This document shows, piece by piece, positions 46,348 to 58,743 of a stretch of DNA of 64,000 bases. The number at the start of each line of letters is the position of its first letter. The stretch's first letter is position 1. The translations under genes and the position numbers were made by a program. This DNA comes from Isoetes taiwanensis (taxonomy: Eukaryota > Streptophyta > Lycopodiopsida > Isoetales > Isoetaceae), in assembly GCA_021234155.1 (NCBI GenBank), contig JAJEKV010000003.1:21560386-21624385 (forward strand), in the 5' to 3' direction. The notes under the pieces were generated by a model that saw only the letters and a program-made list of their open reading frames with translations, was not told the origin of the DNA and did not search any database.

Positions 46348-47660
46348 TCCATTTTAATGAGGTGGCATGAGGATTAAATCTTGGCCTTAGATATAGTTTG
46401 ACGTGACATTCATTTATGAGATGGTGAATGACAACTTTTGATCTTGGCCATTGAATATGTAGGAATAGATCCTAGCCGCATAGAGGCATCCATGGGGTCA
46501 TGGATGGGTGAAGATGGGGGCATGAGGTGGCATTGTTCGATGTGACCATTTATAAGAAAAAATTAGGAAATAGTTATAGCTAATGAGGTGGCATCGTATT
46601 GTGCGTGAGAGGCCATGTAATTAAATGCCCCCTTTAATAGCCCCTTTAATAGCAATTCAGGCTTTAATTTCCTGGAAATCGTACGAAGAACATGGCATTT
46701 GCAAAAAAGCTCGGCTCTGTGCATTCGGTGGTGCTCTCCTCGACCGCCATAGCCGTGCTTCATGGAGTTTTAGCCAAGTTTTCCAATGGCGATGGGATTG
46801 TGGTAGGTTTTGATGGAGGCGGCATGGCCTAGGCTTCAATCTGAACCCCGCAAAGGCGGAATTTTGTGGAGATTTTGGGCACAAACATTACCGGTTGATC
46901 CTAAAGACAAGCTTCGAGTCCTTTGTTGAGCTCTGTATGTTTGCGCTTGCTCTGTTAGACTCGATGCTCAGGTAATAACTCCAGAAAGGAGCCAAAAGGG
47001 TTAATAAGTGAAGTTTGTTCAGACCCTCATCTATAACAGGGGATTATGAAGCGGATACCACTGGCTATAAGGCGACGATCTGCAGCCTCAGGTATGAAAT
47101 GCTGGTTGGGCGCCAATTTAAGGAATTAATCTGACATCCATGGCAGCTTAAGGGATCGATTTGGCATAGCCCTTTGGGCGGCCATTTAGCTGCAAAGAAA
47201 ACCGTTGAGCAAATATTTAGTTCCGAGCTTTGGAGCCATGGAGCTTTGGAATGGTTTGTTCTTTTGCATTTCTTAGCTTTCTGCTTAGTTTCTTGGTGGG
47301 ATCTTCTGCCTGACATAACCCATTTTGTTATTTGCATTTTTTCCAGAGATGCCGCTGGATTTGAGCGTTTGTTTTTGTCAGATATGGTGCAAAGGGGTGA
47401 CTAGGCTTCCAGCTCCAAGTGCGGATTTTTAAAGGCCAGGTTTAGATTTCTGAGCTAAATAGGCAGACGTTTGGATGGCTGAAAGCTCGAAGGCGGCTCA
47501 ACCCTGCGCCAGCAATTTTGTCTTCGGGATCGTCCTAAATTGGGAGGCTCTAGCTCAGAATCATTCCAAATTTGTGTGGTGGGCAGTCTTAGATCATACG
47601 GTTACATCTAAACCATCTCTTATATTCATTTTCAACGGTAGTTGATGCTTAAAGATAGCA

Positions 47661-47835
47661 ATGGAAGCTTGCTTTGGTGCTCTAACACTACAAACAATGG
47701 AAGCCTTCACGAGTATACTGGATGCATATGCTGAGCAACTATTTCAAACATTTCTGCAATATGCTGCTAATGTGGTGGCAGTAATAAGAACATTTCTGCA
47801 ATATGCTGTACTCAAGCCATCGGCAAGCCAGGTAT
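47661..47835 (+). other. Exon-like open frame in the foreign block
   Basis: Starts ATG (MEACFGALTLQTMEAFTSIL) and stays open to a good donor CCAG|GTATGT. It contains a 19-bp repeat (acatttctgcaatatgctg) at 47,749 and 47,791. No family recognised. Confidence 0.3.
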
Positions 47836-48730
47836 GTCTTAAATCTAAAATAAGTTGACAATCGACCTTTAATTAAAGAGGGAAGACTAAGAACTAGATG
47901 CAAGGACAAAGCGAGATTACTGACCAGTCCTGGACTTCAGTTTCTAGTGGCAGATGTTACATTGAATGCAAAGCTCACAAGTGCCAGTTCCATTTTTACT
48001 TCTGTAAATTGCACAAGCAAGTGCAGCAGGCAATTTACAATAGCCTATATTAGGTCTGGCTTTAACAATGGCACTATAAAAAGTAAAAGTGGGCTTAGAA
48101 ACTATCGTTCTTGAATCCTATGGATAAATGCACATAGTAGAGCTGATTTTATTGCCAACGAAATAAAGCAATGAAAACCAGTGCTTTTAATTTATGCATG
48201 TACATTAATTTTAGTTAACTGCATTTGTAATGGTCTAGAGCAAGCGAGCTATACATTTCAGGGATTTGGATGAAGTAGACTTATAATAGTTTATTTGAAG
48301 TTGCCTCTATAATAGTTTATTGGAAGTTGCCTCACAACCCCTGTTTTAATTGTTGCTTTTGTATGAAGATTAGAACGGAGAAGATTGTTTGATGTTGTTC
48401 ATTAGCACTTAGCTGTAGTAGATTTTCCATTCAGATCTTTGGTGCATGTAATATTTAACGTTATACCAGGGGATCTTCATGCGCAACCATGGCCAGAGCT
48501 GGAAGAAACCCTTATGATGGGCTGAGGATAGATCAATATGTTGCTAGTGTAAACTCTGCTGCCAAATAAATGACCATGTCATCTCTCTATTTGTGGTCAA
48601 AGTTTTGTCCAATTTGCCACCATTATTATTCTGAAGGCCTGTATTTCTGAAGAATAGAAGTATCAATGCCTATATTCTCTTCCAATGTCTAGGAATGTGA
48701 TTAAGTGTTGAAATTGTGCATGCATTATCA

Positions 48731-48880
48731 GTGCATCCACTTTTTCTTTAATGTGTGGCATATGTATGGGGTGTTCCAACCTATGTTGTTTCAAATAGCA
48801 ATGAAGTGCATCCACTTTTTCTTTAATGCGTTGCATATGTATGGGGTGTTCCAACCTATGTTGTTTCAAATAGCGATGAA
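48731..48880 (+). repeat. 75-bp perfect-length tandem duplication, in frame
   Basis: Units 48,731-48,805 and 48,806-48,880 differ at a few bases. Because 75 is a multiple of three, the 156-codon plus frame 48,705-49,175 carries two copies of a 25-residue block beginning CIHFFFN and ending FQIAMK. Whether that frame is expressed is unknown. Confidence 0.85.
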
Positions 48881-49106
48881 GTCTGGACATTGCGAAGCAA
48901 ATCTTTTACCGCAAAATAGTCATGTTTGTCTATGCCGATATACTATACCTCTTGGTCTTTTCATAATTTTAGAGATGTCTTTCTTTTGCTTTTTACTATT
49001 GTTTTGTTTTTTGTTTTCCTTTAAGCACCCGGTACATGCTGATTCAACTGCAATTAAGGGAACAATGTGTGTCAATCGAATTGGGAGCAAGACAATTGCT
49101 GGTTCA

Positions 49107-49280
49107 GCTGTTAATTTGATTGGGGAACAATTATTTGGCATAGGTTTATTTCAATGGAGATATCAAGATGTTTGACTTGAGGACATGCAAAATTCGTTGG
49201 CAAACAAGCGTAAAAAATGGGATACATATAATAGAAGCTATTAATTTGATTGGGGAACAATTATTTGACATGGGAGTCAG
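49107..49280 (+). repeat. Spaced direct repeat
   Basis: 'ttaatttgattggggaacaa' followed by 'ttatttg' occurs at 49,111 and again at 49,242 (131 bp apart), with flanking similarity (gct.tt...gacatggg/ggcatagg). Confidence 0.8.
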
Positions 49281-50462
49281 TTTTTTGGAGATTATTTATG
49301 TATCTTCTCAGTTTTGACTTGCCATGTTAATCTATATTGCCGCGTATGGGCACGTTTATGCTCAGTGGTTGTCTCATTCTGCTCGTTGATAAGAATAAAT
49401 GTTGATTTCATATTCAGGCAACTTGGTTTTCTCTGTTATCTTGGACATGCCATTTTTTGAGAAAATGGCACCTTAAAGGAACAAAGATTAGACTGAAGAG
49501 CACAACTGTGTTTCCAACAACAATGACAGTTATAGATGTAGATTTTGCCCTTTGCAATGGAGATAGAGCACATCACCACAGAGCTCGTCATTTTGCACAA
49601 ACGTCTCTGATGAGAAATTTCTTAAAATGAATCCCTTAGATGATTATTGGAGACATTGAGAAAACTTAAGTCCGCCTCACAAAGGTGCAAATATGTAAGT
49701 TGAACAAGGTTTTGAAACCCCATGGGATATATAGTGCCACACAGATGGCAACCTGTGACATAGAAAGACCTATTGACTATTATGGAACTACTCCTTAGCC
49801 CTCATATCAATAATAGGATCTATTCTCTGGAATTTTAGCGATCTATTAAAAATTTCTTTATCACATCGATAGGTATGCTTATTATGTTTTGAGTCCATTG
49901 CATGTCTACCATGAACTTGGAAATCTACATATCTCTGCAAAGCCAACACTCCCTTTCAGTTCCACTACGCTTATAGTTGGATGATCACAAGCTTAAGATA
50001 TCCTTTAGATGGTAGCTATTTTTTTTAAATTGCCTTATACATCGATACGATATTTATGCATTTCTGCTTCCAACATTTTAGTACTTATCTAATTTTGTTA
50101 AAAGCTTTTATCATCTGGCAAAATCAGGGAGCTTTCCTCCTTGGGGAGCTTTCCCCCTTGGGGAACTTTTGCGTGGGACCCCGTAACGCTTTAGATGACA
50201 GTATTGGTTGGATTTCGTGGTGAACAACTCGAGTTTAAGTCAAATTTAGCAAGCGGAATGCACTCATATATAGGAGGATATGTCATCTACATTAAAGGGG
50301 TGGCAAAAAACCCTGCTTTTCTATTTGTCTTTACCCAATAGGATCATTAATATAGATAAATAAAACTCTTTGCTAAGATCTTCATTGTAAATTCCTCAGA
50401 CAGAAATTTCGACAACGAATGACCAGTCGACTTGATACACTCCGTCATATTACAAACACTTG

Positions 50463-50483
50463 TATATATATATATATATATAT
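50463..50483. repeat. (TA)n tract in the middle of the foreign block
   Basis: About 21 bp of TA, preceded by 'ttacaaacacttg', almost the same as 'taacaaaccacttg' before the 54,948 tract. It marks the likely junction of two related elements. Confidence 0.8.
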
Positions 50484-50737
50484 CATTAATATATATAAAC
50501 TTATTCTATGGGGGGCATGTATGTAACATGGGGGTCATATATATAGAGATTGATCCCATCCGTTCAAATCACGAAATCTAAGGTTGAGATCTTGCCACCT
50601 CATGGGGATGTGTGAGTGCATGCATGGGCATGCACCACATGCGCCAACCGTCGGATCAAGGATTGTGAAATCTCCACCGTCTATATAAAAGTCTTAGGAA
50701 AGTGCGTGGAAGTTGAATTTATTAATGATATGCTGAG

Positions 50738-52860
50738 ATGCCAGGGCATTTAATTGCTTTATCAATGAATATGGTGAGGTGGCAGGGGGAATACGAAAAT
50801 CTAGAAGTTTCCAAAAGTCTAGGTCCATTTCCAGTCGACTGCCGTGTGTTTGCAATCGATTGCGTGTGTTTGCAAGGCGCCAATCTCTGTCTCTCTGTGA
50901 AATTCTACTCCGGATTCAGTGGGCATGTCATTTCTACTGGAATAGGGTTAATTTGGAACATGGATCAATCTTGATTCTTTGGTGTAGGTGAAGAGAATCC
51001 GGCAAGGGGTTTTTGCTGCATTACAAAAAAATCTGCATTCTGAAGCTTAAATTTCCGGTGCCCATCTCTCCTAAAATAAGCCATTGTGTGATAGGTATGA
51101 TTGTGGGCATAAACTCCGCCCAGCGAAACTCTGAACAGGCGTCCAGAAGCTCCATATGCCCGAAGATCCTAAGACTCAACCAAAAGCTCCCTAGCAACAA
51201 AGAGCACTTCTATTCTCTGCCGCAACAACTATCCGCAATTGCCAATTGCCAGGCTTCTACAGTTGGATATTGGAGTTTTCTTCCGGAAATGTGCATCAAC
51301 AGTCACGGGAACAAAAGATGATTGCTTTTTTTCTTTCATATTTCGGTTTCATTCAGTTGGGTCGTTTTTTCCATATCTGGCTTCATTTTGCTCGTGATCT
51401 TCTTCAATCCTTATTACTGCCGTTGCCCTAGCTATGGCAGGACACTCTCACCGGCTCGGTCTTCCAGCTTATTTGCATTTGAGAGAGCGGCCCGAGACGA
51501 ACACAGGTACGTTCTTGCACTAATTCCTAAGACAGCGAAGCTGGGTATTCAGATTAAATGTAATTTTCGTTCTTGAAACCATTAGGATTGAGCCCGTTCT
51601 ATTTTATGCATGGCTCAGATGCTAGACCAGAGCTTTGGAGTGGTAATTTTGGTCGTCTTATTTCTGTCTTAGCTCTTAGCTTCGGCACTCCTTGGTAATG
51701 AGATATGTGTGAAGATTTTTCTCCTTGAATGTAGATTTAGGCCTCAGAAACCTGCTTCTTATTCTAAGATTTTTGATAAAGTGGCCCTTTAGCCAGACGC
51801 CGTGTTTGCTTCGATTGTTCTTGCTAAATGCATTCTTTGCCAGAGTAGGAGGAATAACATCGAAGGAAAACTGCAGAGAAATGGGGTCGAATGGAGAAGG
51901 CACTGCAATTTGGCTCTCAGGAACTTGGTGCATGGCAGGGCGGCTAATAAAAATAGGCAAGGAGACGTTAACTGTGATAAGCTATGTGTTTCTCAGACGG
52001 AAAAAGACTGAAAAGCTCAGTTCCTAGTTATGGTAAGAACCTTTTAAATCCTTTAACATTATTTTCACTGTTAGGTCATTTGAAAATAGTTAAGTTTTCG
52101 TTTATGGAAGTCTGCAACTATTTTATGGAGGTGATGTGACTACTGCCATTTTATGGGTTCGTAGAATCAAGAAAGTAGGTGAGTTATGCCATGGTGAGGA
52201 GATGTCTGTGTTGTACATAAAAATAGGTGATCTGTATCTATTCCTTTTCAAAGAAACTTCTCTGACTGAATATATGCAGGGAACCCTTGGACATGTCCAA
52301 CCTCCAGCCAATTTATCACCTGCAAAAAGGTATTCCGCTTGCATGCAACACTTGAAGCTGTAATTAATTGAAGAGGCAATCATCAGAAGGTAAAACTTCC
52401 ATCTTCTTATATTAATTCCTTTTGGAACAAATACGTTGGTGGACTCCAATTCCAATATACCGCTATATTTATGTTGCAGGATATTGGAGATCAAAGTTGG
52501 GCCCGATAGTGAGTTTGTTGAACTTCATTTTCGAGGTTAGACTTTCATGCATTGTTGTTGCTGCAATCCTTCTTCAAATTTTGCATTATGCCCATTATAT
52601 AACAGTCCCAATATGCAGATCCATTTGGATTTGCGAGTAATTCGTTGTTTTATTTGCTCCATTACTTCTTGAGGATTCTTGCACTTGAAACTTCTACACT
52701 ATTGTGACTTATTGCTTATAAGTAATGCTGTTGTGCACGCTGCATTCTTTTGTTATTTATGTTTACTCATGCTTCACTGTTTTGCTGCAGGGTGGTGGTT
52801 AATATTATCTCATTGGCAGAGCAGTTGGTCCAAAGGTGGGTCATTGTAAGTCATCTGCGT
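50738..52860 (+). other. Possible multi-exon transcription unit in the foreign block
   Basis: Segments with balanced composition are separated by AT-rich, T-rich stretches with splice-like sites: ...GAACACAG|GTACGTTC (51,508); ttgatcc-poorer TATATGCAG|GGAACCC (52,279) to CAAAAAG|GTATTCC (52,330); GTTGCAG|GATATTGG (52,480); GCTGCAG|GGTGGTGG (52,791). A frame at 51,438-51,506 reads YGRTLSPARSSSLFAFERAA. No known domain; it may be a non-coding RNA or captured gene pieces. Confidence 0.3.
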
Positions 52861-54059
52861 ATTGGTTGGCATTGTTCTTGTTAAAATGCAAGCATCTAAT
52901 AGTATATTGTGCATGTTGATTTTGTGTTGGTGTTTTTGAAACTTTCTCGAATGCATTACCTGGAGTAGGGATTCCAAACGTATTTCTACCAACACTTAGA
53001 ATAAGAATTTAAATTACATTCATTTATTTCATATTTGTTATTCCTCAAGTTTGTTTTTGTTGAGAGCGAATTGTAGACCTTAGTCAGGCAAAACCAGCAA
53101 GCATGTGAAGAAATATCTTTGCACACCTTAGTGACAAGCTAGCTCATAGGCTTTGAGGCCTGTTTTTGCGTTCCTTGTTCAGGCCAGAACCTATTTTCAC
53201 CTACTGACATTTGGGTCGGCAATCAAAATGCTGGGAGTCTGCACATGTTTATCTTCTTTTTGATGATGTGGGGATCCATTGAACTGCGGGCATATGCCAG
53301 GATTTGGCATTCGCACTTTGACCTTGATAAATAAAACTGGCAAACGAACCTCTGAAGTTCCATTGGATTCCAACTTTTTGGGAAAAGAACCTTGTGGATG
53401 ATGAATCAGTTGTTGTCGAAGGTTCTAATCACAGTCATGCAACTAAGGATCTATATGATGCATGTATCGTTGTGCACTCAATCCCTGTCACAAATGCAAT
53501 TAGGTTGACTTGACATATGTAATATGTCAGTGCCAAGATCATGTGCTATCAAATTATTTCAATGTCTCCTAACTTAAAGTTAAGGCTCCATGACTTCAAT
53601 AAAAAGGGCTCCATGACTTCACATATGTGCAATCCGCCAATTGAGATCGGCCTACCAAATACTTCGTTTTTAATATTTAAGAGGTCAAGCTACAATATGT
53701 AAAGTTGGAATCAACCTTTGAAAATTTGACAATGTCATGCTGGGTACCAAAAATAAAATTCATGAACAAGTTGTAGAGCGAAAATTAAAAACTCATGAGA
53801 AAGTTATCGATTTGTGCACTATTATCATTTAAGAAGTCGTAAAGCAAAAATTAAGAATTCATGAGAATGTTGTTGATTTGTGCACTATTAGCATTTGATA
53901 ATATACAATAAAAAAATGAAGCCACCTTGAAATTGTTTAGTTACATTGAAATAAGAACCAATCATTCTTAACTATGGGCCCATGCTTATGTACTCCAAAT
54001 AATAAGTTTCTAGAGGTTTAGATGTTAGATAGTAATGCAACTTTTTTAAGTAGAAAACA

Positions 54060-54900
54060 ATAAATTTATGAATCTTTTAGAATCCTTTAGGATCTAGAGG
54101 AGCCTAGGGAAAGTAGAAGTTCTTTTAAAGAATTGAAGAAAATCTTAAAGAAATAGAGAAAGCTAAATAAAATTAGCGAATCTTGTAGAATTTTCTTTCA
54201 TACAATTTTGAAACCTATCAAATTTGAAGCTCGGACTAGGCACTATACGAACTGCAATGTTTGCATCCAGAAGTCATATGTTTGCCTCTAGGAAAATTTT
54301 GAGAAACCATGAGGAAAAGGAGAATATGACGAATCTTCACAAAAACTTGATGCCCATATGAGGGAATCTAACAGGAATCATGGGGTCTCAACATCTAAAC
54401 TTGATGTCTTAATTTCTAACCTTGCGATAATCCGACGGGACATTGAGTCTTGGAGAATCTGGAGAAACCATAAGGAAATCTAGGGGAATTTTCATAAAAT
54501 ATGGGGAATCTAAGGAAATCTTTGCGGTATCTCTAGGAATCTTACAGGGGTCTAGAGGACATCTTGGGGATTTTAGTTTCAATTTCCTAGCTAGCCTCAG
54601 TTTTAGAACTTGATGTCTGAATTTTTTAATTTTCAAGAACATAAAGCTGGAACTAGATACTATGTGAATCACTTTATCGTAATTTCTTGCTAATCATTTT
54701 GTTTAACAACTCAACAGGTTGTCCAGTTTGAAGAATCTTAGGATAATTCGAGGAATCTAGGGAATCTCAAGAATCTATGGGGATCTCGAGAGAATCTTTG
54801 AGAATCTAGGGGGTCTTCATAAAATCTTTGAGAATCTAAGAGAATCTTTAAAGAATTTTAGAGAATCTAATAGTGGAATTTTCATTAGATCTATGGGAAT
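54060..54900 (-). repeat. Degenerate TTAGATTC tract, reverse orientation
   Basis: Many GAATCTAAGG / GAATCTAGGG units, the reverse complement of the TTAGATTCC tract in the composite repeat at 6,970-7,380 and 36.4-36.8 kb. The tRNA-like head and G-box modules are not found here. Confidence 0.6.
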
Positions 54901-54947
54901 TTTTAAACTCTCAAATTGGACACTCTTCGCATATAACAAACCACTTG

Positions 54948-55501
<554 letters not shown>

Positions 55502-55559
55502 AGCTTCCTTCCATTTTTGTGCTTCTAGGCCATTTATTGCTTTTTCATATGTTTTGGTA

Positions 55560-56330
55560 CTGTGGTCTCCAATAACATCAATGGTTCCTCTATATTTCCT
55601 TTTTTCATTTCCAGCCTACTACGTTTGCCATTTTCTTTCCTACCATACGCACTCATTAGTCCTTTCCTTATTTGCTTCAGATATGTGGACAGTGTTCTGT
55701 CCTACTATATCTTGATTTTTCCAAACATTTCCAACTGTGTCTTTCTCCGTTTCCTCATCATCCAGATCTAGGCTCATATTCCTTTTAACTTCTTCAGTCA
55801 TATTTTCTTTAATTGAACCATTCTGATTCACAGGAGGCCTATATAACTCATGTTCTATAAAGGTGACATCTTTGTTTGCCATAATTTTTCTTTGTTTGGG
55901 ATTATACACATGTATGCCTTCGATTGTTCATCGTAACCAACCAGATAAGTTATGACAGATTTGTCATCCAATTTTTGTCTCGTTTCTTGGGGCGCATGTG
56001 TATATCCAAGGCAACCAAAAACTCTACATTTTTCATAACTTGGTATGTTCCCTGACCACAACATTTCTGGAGTCTTTCCAGTGTTTGATGGCACGACATT
56101 TTGTATCAATACAACTATCTTCACCACTTCTTCCCAGAGAAAATTTGGAAGGCCTGCATGTTATCATCGATCTGCAGCATTTAAGATGGTCTTGTTTTTT
56201 CTTTTTGCACCCCATTTTGTTGTGGAGTATAGCTATAAGTATATTGTCTTCTAATCTTTTTTTCAATACAATATCTTTTAAATTTTGAGGACGTACTCAC
56301 CTCCACAGGCATACCCATTCTACTTCAGCT
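55560..56330 (-). pseudogene. Ty1/copia polyprotein: integrase C-terminal part and linker
   Basis: Overlapping frames read YTPQQNG-type residues near 56,230 (frame-broken), KTPEMLWSGNIPSYEKCRVF and GCLGYTHAPQETRQKLDDKS, then LVGYDEQSKAYMCIIPNKEK, the conserved C-terminal integrase region of copia (P.E.W.G..P....RVFGC). The frame MYNPKQRKIMANKDVTFIEH follows. Several frameshifts. Confidence 0.9.
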
Positions 56331-56891
56331 GCAATACGCTTTGAAAGCTTCAAAAGCCAAATCCTTTGTTCTTAAGCAATAGATCTTGGTCTTTCTGCTA
56401 AAGCCATCAACAAAAGTTATGAAATAATGCTTTCTTGTTAAACCTATCACATTCAATGGACCACATAAGTCTGTGTGAATTAGCTCTAGAATTTTATTTG
56501 ATTTCCTTTTGCTTTTCCCAATGGTAGTCTCGAGTGAATTTATGCTTTCAACACATTTTGAACTTATGTCAAATAAATTGCCAACTTTTCTTCCCAAAAA
56601 CTTCAATTCATTTCCTTCAAAAATCTTACAATGCATTTGTTCAAAAATAAATTTTAGATCAAGACAATTTACTTTAATATGACCAAGCTTATTGCAACTA
56701 AAGGACGGGCCGACTTTACTACCTTGACAGTTTACACCCTTCCATTTACTGTTGGTAAATAAGATTTGAGAAGTTTCCCCATATTCAATGACTCTATTCT
56801 GCTCAAGTTTAGTCTTGAGCATCCTTCCAGCATCCATCCTTGTCTTGGACAATGGTTCTAACGAAGATTGAAACACTTCCCATGCTAGCAA
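56325..56891 (-). pseudogene. Ty1/copia polyprotein: zinc knuckle, pre-integrase and integrase core start
   Basis: 188 codons. FSCNKLGHIKVNC is a gag CCHC knuckle piece (first Cys lost). MHCKIFEGNELKFLG is the pre-integrase part with a degenerate zinc site, and ILELIHTDLCGPLNVIGLTR with YFITFVDGFSRKTKIY holds the first two Asp residues of the integrase core (HTDLCGP and FVDGFSR). The protease that should lie between knuckle and pre-integrase is missing, so there is an internal deletion. Confidence 0.9.
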
Positions 56892-56894
56892 CTG

Positions 56895-57345
56895 CCCTAG
56901 AAATAGCTAATACTTGCTGTTGTTGGGTATAAAGCAACTTTGCACCTTCGATCCTCCGTGATCAACATATAATTCCACATTTGTTTGGGAGTCATACCTC
57001 TTATCTTCAAGACTATACTTGAACTCACTTTGTCCATGATGATGCCTTGGGCCTCTCTTATTTTTGCACTTTCTTCACTTTTTTCTCCCCTCGAGGTATC
57101 AATCACTTCTCTAGTCTGCACTTTTACAGACTACTCTTCATTTGAAGATGAGCTTCTCTCTCCTACCACTGTTGTATTTCTCATTTCAGAACTTCTCAAG
57201 TTGGACTCTCCTTCACTCGGTTCAATGAGTTCCCATAAATTCTCAACCTGCAAGACATGCTTGAACTTTTCCTTCCATACCTAGAAGCCAGAGTCTCCTT
57301 TGAAAACATCTATTGCATTCAAAAGACCCGCACCAAATTTGCTTG
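56895..57345 (-). pseudogene. Ty1/copia gag remnant
   Basis: From the first ATG after the primer site (MASKFGAGLLNAIDVFKGDS) with two in-frame stops: KFKHVLQVENLWELIEPSEG, then VIDTSRGEKSEESAKIREAQ and KIRGMTPKQMWNYMLITED, which has the copia gag spacing (LWE... A...I...). Gag would form the particle core. Broken. Confidence 0.85.
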
Positions 57346-57366
57346 CCATGTCTCTGATTTAACCTT

Positions 57367-57378
57367 GCTCTGATACCA
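57367..57378 (-). promoter_or_regulatory. Copia primer-binding site (initiator tRNA-Met type)
   Basis: Minus strand TGGTATCAGAGC, then AAGG, one base inside the 5' LTR end (...TCTATCA). It is standard for plant copia elements and marks the start of the internal region. Confidence 0.95.
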
Positions 57379-57379
57379 A

Positions 57380-58743
57380 TGATAGAATTTGCAAATAGAT
57401 ATGTTAATACCACCTCATTTTAATTACTAGACAATATTCATGGCAAGCTTAAGAAACAATTTTAATCATAGACCAAACAACGTTCTTTGTATGAATTCAT
57501 ATTCAGCATCAACATTCTTCATGCAATTTCTCGTTACCCAATCTTCCCCTGATCTAATGGCTCATCAATTTCTAGTTGCAATTGCAACGGAACTTGGGGT
57601 TCATATCTCACACTCCATCATGAATGGTCCAAGGATTTGTGTTTCTGTGCCAGTGGACTTGCCTTTACCAGATTGTATAGTTATGAAGAGTGGGCCTTGG
57701 TATAAGAAGTTGGATCTTAAGCTTCTGAATAGTCCAGAATTAGCCCGTTTATTTCCTGATAAGGAGGCTTTTGCTAGCTTTCGTCAAGGTAATCGTGCAT
57801 CTCAGGCATCTGTTCAACATTCTTCTCAGGTTCAAGCTCCTGTTGTTGTTTCTTCATCTATTCATGATCAACCTTTGCCGGTTGCTTTGCATTCCTCGGC
57901 TATGGAAGATGCTCTACATACAGTTCCGATGGTGTCGTCCTTAGCACCATCAGCTGCAGCTATAGTTCCTACTACTCTCCACGTTGTTGCTTCTGCTTCT
58001 CATGCTTCTGAGATTGTTATGTCTAGTAGTCCTAATCTTCAGTGCACTAAAGAGTCATGGCAACAGGTCAATTGGAAGAAGGCAGCGAGGAAGAAGTCTG
58101 TTATATCATCTGATGAGCCTATCCTACTTCGTACTATTCAGTGGCATGATAATTTGATGTCTGTTGATGATCATCTCGAGGTCTCCAGACCATGTTGATG
58201 GTGATGAGGCCATTAAATGCCTCAAGGTGGCACAAGGAGTATGATTATACTGTAAAAATACTATATATCTATCTATATACTGTGTATGGGTGGTTTTTGC
58301 TTAGTGGACTATTTCGTCCTCTGGGGTTTGAGTCCCATGTCACAGGTCCCTTGTATGTATCTTGATTTTCCTTGATAATAGATTGTCGTCCTTCAAAAAA
58401 AAATATTCTTCATGCAAGAATAATAGTCACCTTATTACAGACCATATGTTACTGTAGCACCAAGACACTATTCATTTTGAAAGTAATATGATCATTGTAG
58501 CATTTGCAAAATCAAAACCAACCTCGTATCAGTTCACGCCAAATGCTGAGCACTAAGTATACACATAGTATTCTTGTATACTTGTCTTCTCCTCGAACTC
58601 TCCACTGTATCTTTTCTCCTCAAACAACGCCTTACACTTGATTCAGATGCTTGTAACCTAGATAAAAAGGTTACTATCCAGCATCATACTGTCTCTGCAC
58701 TGTTCATTTAGATTAGATTATAAGATGAACATCAACATTAACA
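57380..58743 (-). mobile_element. Copia 5' LTR with nested retro-insertion
   Basis: Plus-strand ends TGATAGAATT... and ...ACATTAACA, i.e. TGTTAATG...TCTATCA on the element strand. Without the 878-bp insert and one duplication it is about 473 bp. The right half matches 44,951-45,114 closely. Confidence 0.88.
57514..58417 (+). mobile_element. Poly(A)-tailed LINE ORF1-type insertion with 13-bp TSD
   Basis: Insert 57,527-58,404 is flanked by ATTCTTCATGCAA at 57,514-57,526 and 58,405-58,417 and ends in A9 (58,395-58,403). The open frame that crosses the junction (57,440-58,198) includes GPRICVSVPVDLPLPDCI and a Ser/Val/Pro-rich tail ending KESWQQVNWKKAARKKS, resembling a plant LINE ORF1 (DUF4283-like). 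No ORF2 follows; the ORF1 stop is only ~200 bp from the poly(A). So it is a short, ORF1-only element or an internally deleted LINE, mobilised by L1-type machinery. Confidence 0.85.

Larger units (their letters stand above)
46346..54947. mobile_element. 8.6-kb foreign block inside copia RT, bounded by (TA)n
   Basis: This block separates two halves of a single copia RT and must have entered after the copia element. It is divided by a third TA tract at 50,463-50,483, giving parts of about 4.1 and 4.5 kb. Both parts end to the left of the TA tract with nearly the same 20 bp (catat.acaaa.cacttgta). Exon-like pieces with donor sites occur, for example CAAGCCAG|GTATGT (47,832) and CACAG|GTACGTT (51,508). 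I find no transposase, RT or other known domain. Confidence 0.65.
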
